A DNA stretch of 64,000 bases. Origin: Candidatus Thiodiazotropha endolucinida. GTDB lineage: Bacteria > Pseudomonadota > Gammaproteobacteria > Chromatiales > Chromatiaceae. The stretch lies in contig NZ_MARB01000018.1 of NCBI RefSeq assembly GCF_001715975.1, positions 1-64,000 of the forward strand. The letters run 5' to 3'. Shown piece by piece: positions 17,590-25,256 of the stretch. Each line of letters starts with the position of its first letter. Position 1 is the first letter of the stretch. The notes under the pieces are model-generated. The model did not search any database, was not told the DNA's origin, and saw nothing but the letters and a program-made list of their open reading frames with translations. A program made the position numbers and the translations under genes.

Positions 17590-18111
17590 ATGTCGATGCA
17601 AATCTATAAGTTACTGGCGCGGTTGCTGGAGTACCCGGATACCGAACTGATGGTGCATATGCCTGAGATCATCAAACGGGTGAAGAGCGACCGGGATATC
17701 AGCACGCAGGAGCGTGACGATCTGATGCAGTTCATCTCCTGGATGCAGTTGCACGATATGACCGGCATGCAGGCGGACTACGTACAGACCTTTGACATGA
17801 CGCCGGAGCACGCCCTGCATCTGACCCACCATCTTTTCGGTGACGATCGCGGCCGTGGCCCGGCACTGATCGATCTCATGGAGCACTACCGTGCAGAAGG
17901 GTTGGATATCGACCAGCAGGAGATACCCGACTACCTGCCACTGATCCTGGAGTACGCTTCGACCCTGGACGATATGCAGGCAAAGGTCTTTCTGGGCGAT
18001 GCCCGCAAAGTGATTACCGTGCTGGCGGAAAATCTTGAGAAGGCGAATAGCCCCTATGCGAGGCTGCTGCGGATTATTGAACATCGCGGCCAGTTGGGCC
18101 AGGCAGCCTAA
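17590..18111 (+). CDS. narJ: Nitrate reductase assembly chaperone NarJ
   Basis: 173 aa, a short NarJ (E. coli about 236). All-helical TorD/NarJ family with the usual opening YKLLARLLEYPD and LTHHLFGDDRGRGPALIDLM. It acts in the cytoplasm on NarG for cofactor insertion and membrane attachment. Gene order narH-narJ-narI and 6-bp spacing to narH confirm the assignment. GAGGAGGCATGTCG overlaps the start region; the second Met (17596) is an alternative start. Confidence 0.93.
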   Translation: MSMQIYKLLARLLEYPDTELMVHMPEIIKRVKSDRDISTQERDDLMQFISWMQLHDMTGMQADYVQTFDMTPEHALHLTHHLFGDDRGRGPALIDLMEHYRAEGLDIDQQEIPDYLPLILEYASTLDDMQAKVFLGDARKVITVLAENLEKANSPYARLLRIIEHRGQLGQAA

Positions 18112-18134
18112 GGTGAACCAGGAGGAGAACTTGA

Positions 18135-18830
18135 ATGAGCTTACATGATTTAGTATTCGGGGCTTACCCCTACATCGCCGGCGTGGTTTTCCTGCTCGGT
18201 AGTTGGATTCGTTTCGACCGCGAGCAGTACACCTGGAAGGCGGACTCCAGCCAGCTGTTGAGCAACAAAGGGATGCGCCTCGCCTCCAATCTGTTCCACG
18301 TCGGTATCCTCGGCATCTTTTTCGGCCACCTGGTGGGCATGCTGTTGCCTCATAGCTGGTTCCAGGCATTGGGCATCTCCGATGTCTCCCATCAGTACAT
18401 CGCCATCTATGCAGGCGGCATCTTCGGCATCATGTGTCTGGTGGGGGCTGCCTTACTCTTTATTCGCCGCATCAACAACCCACGAGTGAAGGCGGTGAGC
18501 CGTACGCGTGATACCTTCGTGATCGGCTGGCTGCTGGTCACTGTCGTTCTCGGTCTGAGTACCATACTGGTCTCTTCCGGTCACGCCGCGCAGGGTGATG
18601 TCTCGGAAATGATCGCACTCACCGAGTATGTGAAAAGCATTGCCACCCTGAGCGTGGATCCCAGTCTGATCGCCAATGTATCGCCGATCTTCAAGACTCA
18701 CATGCTCTTCGGTATGACGGTCTTCCTGATCTTTCCCTTCACCCGCCTGGTGCATGTCTGGAGCGTGCCGTTGACCTATCTGGGTCGCGCCTACCAGATC
18801 GTGCGTGTGAAACGGGTCAGTATGAACTGA
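18135..18830 (+). CDS. narI: Respiratory nitrate reductase gamma subunit NarI (cytochrome b)
   Basis: 231 aa with five helices. The quinol-oxidising dihaem b subunit anchors NarGH. Conserved His positions are in NLFHVGILGIFFGHLVGML and KTHMLFGMTVFLIFPFTRLVHVWS, matching NarI haem ligands. AGGAGGAGAACTTGA precedes the ATG. A hairpin follows before the DsrC-like gene, which may reduce read-through. Confidence 0.95.
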   Translation: MSLHDLVFGAYPYIAGVVFLLGSWIRFDREQYTWKADSSQLLSNKGMRLASNLFHVGILGIFFGHLVGMLLPHSWFQALGISDVSHQYIAIYAGGIFGIMCLVGAALLFIRRINNPRVKAVSRTRDTFVIGWLLVTVVLGLSTILVSSGHAAQGDVSEMIALTEYVKSIATLSVDPSLIANVSPIFKTHMLFGMTVFLIFPFTRLVHVWSVPLTYLGRAYQIVRVKRVSMN

Positions 18831-18848
18831 TGGAAACTTCGCTCAGGT

Positions 18849-18870
18849 CCTCTCTGCTTATGGAGAGAGG
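18849..18870 (+). terminator. Hairpin after narI
   Basis: CCTCTCT and AGAGAGG pair around an 8-base loop; flanking CTCA/TGAG can extend the stem. No T-run follows, so it is more likely a processing or attenuation structure separating narI from the dsrC-like gene 57 bp downstream. Confidence 0.45.
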
Positions 18871-18926
18871 GCTTGAGTGGGAAATCGAAACAATATCTTG
18901 TTCAGTTGCATGAATGAGGAAGCAGT

Positions 18927-19292
18927 ATGAGCACCAACCCTTACGCTACCCGAATCGAATACCTCGACGTCGACGGCAATCGGATAGCCACCGACCAGGA
19001 GGGCTATATCCAGGATATGGACGATTGGACAGAGGGGTATGTCTACGCACTTGCGAAAAAAGAGCGTTTGGAGATTACGCAGGATCACTGGGACGTTATC
19101 CGTTATATCCGGGAGTACTACCAGATGCATAGGGTGCAGGCCCAGGTACGGGACATGATCAAACACTTCAAACTGGTGTGGGGCCCGTCACGTGGCAACA
19201 ATCGTTATCTGCATGACATTTTTCCTCGTGGTGGGCCGCAGAAGCAGGGCAACCGCCTGGCCGGTATCCGCAGGACCAAGGGAGAGCACTAA
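18927..19292 (+). CDS. DsrC/TusE-family protein lacking both C-terminal cysteines
   Basis: 121 aa. The TusE/DsrC core is clear: YLDVDGNRIATDQEGYIQDMDDW, then ITQDHWDVIRYIREYY and a C-terminal FPRGGPQKQGNRLAGI. In true DsrC the last segment ends with a penultimate conserved Cys and another Cys 10 residues earlier, which form the trisulfide. Here both are absent and the tail is RRTKGEH. Cysteine-less homologues have been grouped as sulfur-related regulatory proteins (family knowledge). It lies directly after narGHJI and overlaps slyD by one base, suggesting a role linked to nitrate reductase rather than sulfur transfer (inference). Confidence 0.85.
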   Translation: MSTNPYATRIEYLDVDGNRIATDQEGYIQDMDDWTEGYVYALAKKERLEITQDHWDVIRYIREYYQMHRVQAQVRDMIKHFKLVWGPSRGNNRYLHDIFPRGGPQKQGNRLAGIRRTKGEH

Positions 19293-19837
19293 TGAGAGTC
19301 GAGCGGGATAAGGTCGTCACCATCGAATATCGCATGATGGACGCCAAAAATGAGCTGGTCGACAGCAGCGACTACAGCGATCCACTCTCCTTCATCCAGG
19401 GACGCGAGACGGTTTTTCCCGCCATCGAAAAGCGGATTGAGGGTTGCCAGGTGGGAGACAGACGGGAGTTCGTGCTGGAAGCGGAAGAGGCCTATGGCCC
19501 GAGAAACGAAGCGTTAATTCGGGTGATCCCGCGTGACCGTTTTAATTATGATGGCAAGCTGGAAGCGGGTATGACCTTCAGCGCCGGTGCGCCGACAAAC
19601 CGGAAACCGGTGACTGTGATCGAAGTCGATGAGGATCAAATCACGGTGGATGCCAACCATCCCCTGGCAGGTGAGTCACTAAAAGTCGATCTGATTGTGG
19701 TCGATGTGCGCGAAGCTATAGAGAAGGAGCTGGCCGATGGTATGGTGCAGGAGATGACGGATATCTACACTCGCGAGGCGGCAGCCGAAGAGAGAAACTC
19801 CACGGCATATTCCGTTTTGGTCAAAGGCCCCGTGTAA
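19292..19837 (+). CDS. SlyD-like FKBP-type peptidyl-prolyl isomerase
   Basis: 181 aa. FKBP fold with inserted flap: an N-terminal strand VVTIEYRMMDAKNELVDSS, then VFPAIEKRIEGCQVGDRREFVLEAEEAYGPRNE, and the IF domain around VIEVDEDQITVDANHPLAG. These are SlyD-family landmarks. The His/Cys-rich metal tail of E. coli SlyD is missing. Its ATG overlaps the stop of the DsrC-like gene (TAATG). A prolyl isomerase next to narGHJI is common in other bacteria, though usually of the parvulin type, so this may be an FKBP replacement helping fold the reductase. Confidence 0.88.
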   Translation: MRVERDKVVTIEYRMMDAKNELVDSSDYSDPLSFIQGRETVFPAIEKRIEGCQVGDRREFVLEAEEAYGPRNEALIRVIPRDRFNYDGKLEAGMTFSAGAPTNRKPVTVIEVDEDQITVDANHPLAGESLKVDLIVVDVREAIEKELADGMVQEMTDIYTREAAAEERNSTAYSVLVKGPV

Positions 19838-19951
19838 TCCGGCCCTAGCTTGCCCTTGAAAAACAATTTCAGTTTCAATCGATGTGCGTCGACTACAAAG
19901 GTTGCTAGGCGTCGGCGGATGATTGGATCTGATGTCTTTTTTCAGTCAGGG

Positions 19952-20173
19952 TTATCTGTTGATTTTCAAATCGGGCAGATTGCTGCTGCCGATCACCTGC
20001 AATACGATGCCGACGCCCACAAAGAACACAATACTGGCCATCAGACTGGCCGTGACGGGGTCCTGGCTGCCCTCTCCGAAATAGAAGGCAGCCGCCCCGC
20101 AGAGGATACCGATGAAATAGCTGATGAATGCAATGGCCATCAGGATTTTCTGTAAAGGTGTGCGCTGTTTCAA
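19952..20173 (-). CDS. Small two-helix membrane protein
   Basis: 73 aa with two hydrophobic segments (about residues 10-32 and 42-62) and a basic N-terminus. No family recognised. It lies between slyD (convergent) and the FNR-type regulator upstream on the same strand, 137 bp away. Codon pattern and clean topology make it a likely real gene. Function unknown. Confidence 0.6.
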   Translation of the reverse strand: MKQRTPLQKILMAIAFISYFIGILCGAAAFYFGEGSQDPVTASLMASIVFFVGVGIVLQVIGSSNLPDLKINR

Positions 20174-20310
20174 CTGGTTATCCCGTCTGAGGTAAGAGGT
20201 TAGTCTAAGAGCAATTCTAACTGAATAATGGGTCCTTTACCCTCCCTGGCTCTGTCAACACGCTAAGCGTGTGTAGGTTCAGCTTCATTGGTATGTTGAT
20301 AGGCCCTAGG

Positions 20311-21033
20311 TCAGATAGCGATATCCAGATCGGTAGTGTCCTTGAGGATACGAATTCGACGCTTTGAATTTACGATATATCCCGCCTTTTCGAGTTTACC
20401 CAGCATCCGGCTGATCGATTCCGGTGTGGCGCCCAGGTAGCGAGCGATATCGGTTTTTGTCATGGTCAGTTTGATTTCGTTTGTCTGATTGCCCTGCCGA
20501 ACCCGGACACGATACTGAAGATCGGTCAGGAACCCCATCAGCCTCTGCGCCAACAGATGGTGGTGTGTGGATAGGGCTTCATGCTCTTTGTGTGCGATCA
20601 CCCGGCCCAGTTCGGTTATCAACTGGTTCTGAAGGTCGGGATAGTCCTTCGCCAGGATCGCCCATTTGTCGAAGGTCAGCTCACATACCCAGGTTTTTTC
20701 GATGGCCAGGGCATCCGTGGCAAATCTCCGTTGGTGGATGCCGTCCGCGCCGAACAGTTCCCCCGCCATGTAGAAACCGCTGATATGCAGGTCTCCGTCG
20801 AAAGTGACCGTCTCTGTCTTGACGGTACCGGCATGGACCACATAGAGGGCATTACAGGATTCTCCCGCGCGGTAGATATACTCGCCGGGAAAATAGGGGC
20901 CGATATTGGTGGTGGTGGTCTGTCCCGCTTGGTCTATTTGGTCACAATTGAGCCCGACATTGACGAAAAAACGCCGGAAGAGACAGTGGGCGCAGCGATG
21001 GTGTTCCTTTACTACACGTAGTTTGGGACTCAT
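20311..21033 (-). CDS. FNR/Crp-family transcriptional regulator with an altered Cys cluster
   Basis: 240 aa from ATG 21033; an upstream TTG would add 8 aa. The cyclic-nucleotide-like sensor domain is followed by a helix-turn-helix DIARYLGATPESISRMLG. Glu-Ser-x-Ser-Arg there matches the FNR recognition helix for TTGAT sites. Cys14 and Cys17 (CAHC) and Cys117 (TWVCEL) align with three FNR cluster ligands. The usual third N-terminal Cys, five residues after CxxC, is Phe23; Cys30 is the only nearby substitute. It probably reads the TTGAT boxes upstream of narK and nrdD, but whether it holds a 4Fe-4S cluster is open. Confidence 0.87.
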   Translation of the reverse strand: MSPKLRVVKEHHRCAHCLFRRFFVNVGLNCDQIDQAGQTTTTNIGPYFPGEYIYRAGESCNALYVVHAGTVKTETVTFDGDLHISGFYMAGELFGADGIHQRRFATDALAIEKTWVCELTFDKWAILAKDYPDLQNQLITELGRVIAHKEHEALSTHHHLLAQRLMGFLTDLQYRVRVRQGNQTNEIKLTMTKTDIARYLGATPESISRMLGKLEKAGYIVNSKRRIRILKDTTDLDIAI

Positions 21034-21518
21034 GGTTAGCCTGTGAGCGGAATGCAATGAAGCGGGTTGAAATCGGCTTTCATCGGGTATAGGGCTTGGA
21101 TCGGCCTCATCTGGTTGCCGGGATAGTATACGCGATCATAAGTGTGGAATGTAGAGATATCATTGACAATTATAAATGGCTCAGGAACCTCTTTCATGTA
21201 AAGAGTTGTCTTTTTTAGGTGGTCACCGGATTGCATCTGCAGGTTGATTTTTTTGTACAGGCAGAGGGTGGTGATATTGGAGTTGTTACTGATTTCACTT
21301 TTGCCATGGCGGGGCTTTGTCCCACTGAAATAGGGTGGAAATCCATAACGGAGGGTCGGGTTGGGACAATTTTACACTGACCGCATTGTTGAGCTATTCT
21401 GGCGGCCATTCAAGCAGGCAGCACCGACTTGCGGTTGGCGTCGAAATCTCTCTATCGGCTGGTGGATGAAAGACCGTAAATCAGTAACATCCATTTCAGC
21501 CTTATCAGGATAAGCATC
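21034..21518. other. Divergent intergenic region between the fnr-like and Sel1-like genes
   Basis: No gene seen. It should contain both divergent promoters. TTGACAATTATAA at 21159-21171 resembles a -35 hexamer or half an FNR site but not a full palindrome. No terminator or repeat recognised. Confidence 0.4.
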
Positions 21519-21887
21519 ATGATAATCAGATCGATACTGCTCCTTATAGTTTTGATAATGCCGCCCACATCAGCTATTGCCGGATTTGAAGAGGGCGAGG
21601 CGGCGAATCGCAAGGGTGACCGGGATGCCGCCTTTGCCGAGTATCAGGCAGCGGCGTTGGCCGGTGACAGTCGCGCCTATGGGAAGCTTGGCAGTATGTA
21701 TCTCTATGGTCTCGGCACCAAGAGGGATTACAGTATGGCCTATGTCTGGTTTGGTTTGAGCAAGGAGTCCGGCGATAAATACGGAGAAGGTTTCCAGCAG
21801 ACAGCTGCATCTGTGATGTCGGCCGAGGAGGTTCGGCAGGCAGAGATGCTGCTGAATGACTATCGTAAGAAGCTCGCAGGTCCGTAA
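21519..21887 (+). CDS. Secreted Sel1-like repeat protein
   Basis: 122 aa. A signal peptide ends at about AIAG (residue 22). One to two Sel1/TPR-like helical repeats follow: FAEYQAAALAGDSRAYGKLGSMYLYGLGTKRDYSMAYVWF. Sel1 proteins act as periplasmic scaffolds; the partner here is unknown. Isolated gene on the plus strand; AGGATAAGCATC precedes the ATG. Confidence 0.8.
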   Translation: MIIRSILLLIVLIMPPTSAIAGFEEGEAANRKGDRDAAFAEYQAAALAGDSRAYGKLGSMYLYGLGTKRDYSMAYVWFGLSKESGDKYGEGFQQTAASVMSAEEVRQAEMLLNDYRKKLAGP

Positions 21888-22188
21888 GAACAGGCCAATT
21901 AGCTGATACCAGCCCGCTATTAAAAAAACCATTATCCGCACGCTGACCGGTGCATTCTGCAGAATGCCGGGCCAGCGTAAAATTACTCTGATTTATCCCA
22001 ACCAAGAGAACTTGATATAGGGTAAGGCGTATTCGGGATTATTTTGATAAAGAGAGAATAGAGCTGTACGAATTGGGAAATAGGGTTGCCTGTTCGCCTG
22101 ATCTGATGGACGAATAAAAGACGTAAGCTATCAACAAGACAGCTTGGATAGATAATTGCTTAAAGTCACGTCAAGTGGAGAAGTGATT

Positions 22189-22590
22189 ATGAAAGATTTG
22201 GTTTGGAACAAAACACTGAGCGTCGAGGTCGATGAGATCGATGAAGATCATCGCAGACTGGTGGATCTTTTCAATATCCTCAATCATGCTGTAGCGGATG
22301 GGGATCCAGCGGACTATCAAGAGGCGGTATTGGAAGAACTGATATGTTGCACCGTCTGGCACTTCAGGCATGAAGAGCGTTTGATGCTGAAGTATGCCTA
22401 TGAAGAATTTGAAGAGCACAAGACGGAACATCGTAATTTAATTGAAAGCGCCAAAGAGCTGCAGCAGAAATTTCTGCAGACAGATAGACGGATCGCGAAC
22501 AAGGACTTCGAATTTCTGGAGCATTGGCTGACCGAGCATATCCTGGTTGCAGATATGAAGTTGGGCGCTTATCTTGCCGAAGTGATGTAA
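22189..22590 (+). CDS. Bacteriohemerythrin
   Basis: 133 aa, single-domain, oxygen-binding di-iron protein. The start is the ATG after GGAGAAGTGATT; a longer TTG frame is unlikely. Ligand pattern present: VDEIDEDHRRLVDLFN, TVWHFRHEERLM, EEHKTEHRNL and HWLTEHILVADMKLG, giving the His/His/His/Glu/His/Asp set. Cytoplasmic, with no signal. In microaerophiles it may buffer or deliver oxygen. Monocistronic. Confidence 0.92.
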   Translation: MKDLVWNKTLSVEVDEIDEDHRRLVDLFNILNHAVADGDPADYQEAVLEELICCTVWHFRHEERLMLKYAYEEFEEHKTEHRNLIESAKELQQKFLQTDRRIANKDFEFLEHWLTEHILVADMKLGAYLAEVM

Positions 22591-22624
22591 TCGTCGTTTA
22601 CCAGAGGTTTTTTTGCGACAAAAA

Positions 22625-22757
22625 GGGTCAGAGGGGAATGACGCTTACTGATACCAAGAACCACCGTCATTCCGGCACAGGCTCTGCGCCGGGATGGCGA
22701 AAATCCTGAAATTCATCTTGAGTAATTACCATTCGGGTCGGAGAGCAATTGTCTCTG
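22625..22757. repeat. Palindromic repeat element, short copy
   Basis: Shares a series of near-identical segments with 32990-33419: GAATGACGCTTACTG at the left edge, CCACCGTCATTCCGGC, GCGAAAATCCTGAAATTC, CCATTCGGGTC and GAGAGCAATTGTCTC. The outer ends are inverted relative to one another. This copy lacks about 50 bp of the central CCGG-rich palindrome and holds no inserted element. It fills the gap between the hemerythrin gene and the gene at 23010. Confidence 0.75.
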
Positions 22758-23009
22758 ATTTAATAAACAATTCCTGCTGACTCCGGTTGCATTTTTTGAA
22801 TGGTAATATTCACCTAACAAAATATTTCTTGCTGTATATAGTGGTTGCATCGGATTTCCGAAAATGCGAACCGGGTGGTGAGTAGTGAATTGTGCCGAGT
22901 GATTCATGGCAACCGGCCATTTGGATATGTTTTTGCCGATACATGGACAATAAACTGGTTCGTGCTGTCTGTAAGCTGAACCAGACACCAGCATAAGGAG
23001 ATATAGAAT

Positions 23010-23366
23010 ATGACTTATATTAACCGAGCCGTTTTTTTTACCGGTGCGCTGGCAACATTGATTGTTATATCAAGCGAGACGGCCCTGGCAGCCTGTAACG
23101 CAACGGTGAATGGTCGCCCGATGACTCAGCAGGAGTGCGCCTTATCCATGCAGGTCTACGGCTATGTCATTCCGGGAGACTATTTGATGGACGGCTATGG
23201 TAACTGGGTCAATGCCAATAATCCCATGCACCGGGGGAACACCTACAGGGATGCACAGAACTCACGCAGCGGTTCCTGGGGTGGCGGATCCTACGTCAGC
23301 CCCAGTACTGTGTATGACGCAAGCGGTGGTTGTGAAGGGGGCGACTGCGTGAATATTATCGATTGA
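23010..23366 (+). CDS. Small secreted Cys/Gly-rich protein of unknown function
   Basis: 118 aa. A Sec signal ends TALA-ACN at about residue 27. The mature chain has a conserved-looking N-terminal block (CNATVNGRPMTQQECALSM, then YVIPGDYLMDGYGNWVNAN). A low-complexity Gly/Ser segment follows, and a tail with two Cys (GGCEGGDC). Four cysteines could make two disulfides outside the cytoplasm. No family recognised. AAGGAGATATAGAAT precedes the ATG. Confidence 0.75.
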   Translation: MTYINRAVFFTGALATLIVISSETALAACNATVNGRPMTQQECALSMQVYGYVIPGDYLMDGYGNWVNANNPMHRGNTYRDAQNSRSGSWGGGSYVSPSTVYDASGGCEGGDCVNIID

Positions 23367-23419
23367 ATTCACCTCTTTGCTTATCACAGTTGATTACATC
23401 TCTATAAGCCTGCTGATTA

Positions 23420-23646
23420 GGGCCTGTTAACACTAATCCAATACACCCTGCTGGGGCTGTTTTTGTGTCCAGCAAGGCAGAATGAGCGAGGTGTAGTTAT
23501 GCTACATGAGCGAATGATAACGCCGCTGGGCGCAAAAACAGCCCCAGCCCTTCGGGTTGCGCCCCGAAGGAAGTGCCCTTGGGGTGCGCCTTGATTGGCG
23601 CTTTTTCAGGCACAACAGGGCGTATTGGATTAGTGTTAACAGGCCC
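23420..23646. mobile_element. 227-bp MITE-like element, copy 1
   Basis: Terminal inverted repeats of about 30 bp begin GGGCCTGTTAACACTAATCC and end with its complement. The element is flanked by TA on both sides (23418-23419 and 23647-23648). The interior has GC-rich palindromes (GGGGCTGTTTTTG / CAAAAACAGCCCC; CCTTCGGG). There is no reading frame for a transposase, so it is non-autonomous. TA target duplication is typical of IS630/Tc1-mariner transposases. The second full copy (33157-33383) is exactly the same length. Confidence 0.85.
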
Positions 23647-23821
23647 TAGGGAAGCATCCCTGCCCTGGAACGGTTAAATGGGAGCGGAATCGAGTTGAGT
23701 GACTGTCTGTCTGGTCGTTATCGGGATGGTGTCTATTTGAGTAATGGGGTAAAAGCCCGATTCTGGTCAACCGTAGTGAAAGCGTGTTATTTAGGCCGGT
23801 TATTTGTCTACCATTCAATCT

Positions 23822-24091
23822 ATGCCGACGCTCTCGTTTACCTCCAATCTCACACGCCACACCCCCTGTCCGGACGCGGCCTTCGAGGCGGCGACGGTGG
23901 CCCAGCTCTTCGACCTTTATTTCAGCCAGTGGCCGGATGTGCGGGGTTATGTGCTGGATGATCAGGGGGCGGTGCGCAACCATGTCATCGTGATGGTGGA
24001 TGGCCGGGGTCTGCATGACCGGCGACGATTGAGCGACGCACTGGAATCGGAAAGTGAGGTCTTCGTCATTCAGGCACTCTCGGGAGGCTAG
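23822..24091 (+). CDS. MoaD/ThiS-like ubiquitin-fold protein ending in Gly-Gly
   Basis: 89 aa from the ATG at 23822; an upstream TTG would add 6 aa. The fold pattern is that of sulfur carriers (TLSFTSNLTRH, a central helix, then VFVIQALSGG). The C-terminal diglycine is what E1-like enzymes adenylate. No moaE, moeB or thiF gene lies nearby, so a Moco role is not indicated. It sits 3 bp before the beta-propeller gene and is probably co-translated. It might be a small protein modifier or a sulfur donor for an unknown pathway. Confidence 0.75.
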   Translation: MPTLSFTSNLTRHTPCPDAAFEAATVAQLFDLYFSQWPDVRGYVLDDQGAVRNHVIVMVDGRGLHDRRRLSDALESESEVFVIQALSGG

Positions 24092-24094
24092 ACC

Positions 24095-25213
24095 ATGGCT
24101 GATCGTTTACTGGTGGGAACGCATAAAGGGCTGTTTCGGATAAAACGGGTAGACGAGGGACGCTGGGAGATCGAGCGGAGCTGGTTTTTAGGCGATCCGG
24201 TTTCCACGGTTTTGGCGGTGCCGGGTACCGGTCACATCCATGCCGCCCTGGACTTGGGACATTTCGGTGTCAAAATGCAGCATTCCCGGGATGGCGGCGA
24301 CAACTGGAACGAGGCGCCGGTCCCCGCCTATCCCGACAAGCCGGACGGTCTGGAGGACAAGGATCCTTTCCGCGGCCTTGAGATCCCCTGGAGCACCCAG
24401 AAGATCTGGTCTTTGGCGGCCGGTATGCCCGGGGAGCTCTGGTGCGGCGTCATCCCCGGCGGTCTCTTCCGTTCCACCGACGGTGGCGAGAGCTGGGCAC
24501 TGATGCGGGCCCTGTGGGACGACCCCAGACGCAGGCAGTGGATGGGCGGCGGCTACGACTTCGCCGGCATCCACTCGATCTTGGTCGATCCCCGCGATCC
24601 GGCCCATGTCACGGTCGGTGTATCGGTTGGCGGGGTCTGGACCACAATCGACAGCGGGGCCCACTGGGAACTGATCGGCGAGGGTCTGCGCAGCGCCTAT
24701 ATGCCGCCCGACCAGGCAGCCGATCCACTCACCCAGGATCCCCATCGCATCGTGCACTGTCCCGCCTCACCGGACCGCCTCTGGATGCAGCACCATAACG
24801 GTATCTTCGTCAGTGACGACGGAGGCAGGCACTGGCGGGAGCTGCACGATGTGTTGCCCTCCGGTTTCGGCTTCGCCGTTGCGGCACACCCCGCCGATCC
24901 CGATACCGCCTGGTTCGTTCCCGCGCAAAAGGATGAGCAGCGCATTCCCGTCGATGGGCGGCTGGTGGTCACCCGCACCCGCAACGGTGGCGAACGGTTC
25001 GAGATCCTCGCTACCGGCCTGCCGCAGGCCCACGCCTACGACCTGGTCTACCGGCATGCTTTGGCTGTCGACGAGCAGGGTGAACGGCTCGCCTTCGGCA
25101 GCACCACCGGCTCACTCTGGGTCAGCGAGGATCAGGGCGACGCCTGGCAGGCCATCAGTCACCATCTGCCGCCAGTCTTGTGTGTTCAGTTCCAGCAGAG
25201 CACATCCGATTAG
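24095..25213 (+). CDS. BNR/YCF48-like beta-propeller protein
   Basis: 372 aa, no signal peptide, so cytoplasmic. Several Asp-box (BNR) motifs of the S-x-D-x-G-x-x-W type are visible: SRDGGDNW, STDGGESW, TIDSGAHW, SDDGGRHW, RNGGERF and SEDQGDAW. They imply a six- or seven-bladed propeller. Such proteins are annotated as sialidase-like, but no sialidase Arg triad is evident. The last codon and stop (GAT TAG) come from a fragment of the MITE right end, so the natural tail may have been altered slightly. Confidence 0.8.
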   Translation: MADRLLVGTHKGLFRIKRVDEGRWEIERSWFLGDPVSTVLAVPGTGHIHAALDLGHFGVKMQHSRDGGDNWNEAPVPAYPDKPDGLEDKDPFRGLEIPWSTQKIWSLAAGMPGELWCGVIPGGLFRSTDGGESWALMRALWDDPRRRQWMGGGYDFAGIHSILVDPRDPAHVTVGVSVGGVWTTIDSGAHWELIGEGLRSAYMPPDQAADPLTQDPHRIVHCPASPDRLWMQHHNGIFVSDDGGRHWRELHDVLPSGFGFAVAAHPADPDTAWFVPAQKDEQRIPVDGRLVVTRTRNGGERFEILATGLPQAHAYDLVYRHALAVDEQGERLAFGSTTGSLWVSEDQGDAWQAISHHLPPVLCVQFQQSTSD

Positions 25214-25226
25214 TGTTAACAGGCCC
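25208..25226. repeat. MITE right-end fragment overlapping a gene stop codon
   Basis: GATTAGTGTTAACAGGCCC, followed by TA, is identical to the right terminus of the 227-bp elements. It supplies the stop codon of the propeller gene. The rest of the element is absent, so this is a footprint or decayed copy. Confidence 0.75.
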
Positions 25227-25256
25227 TAGAAAGTTTGCTGGTACTATAATCGCCCC

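Noticed and set aside
22625-22757. rho-independent terminator of the hemerythrin gene
   Set aside because: The palindrome is part of a dispersed repeat found again at 32990-33419, with no T-run after the stem.
24095-25213. Sialidase
   Set aside because: Asp-box motifs only define the propeller; the Arg triad and secretion signal expected of a sialidase are not seen.
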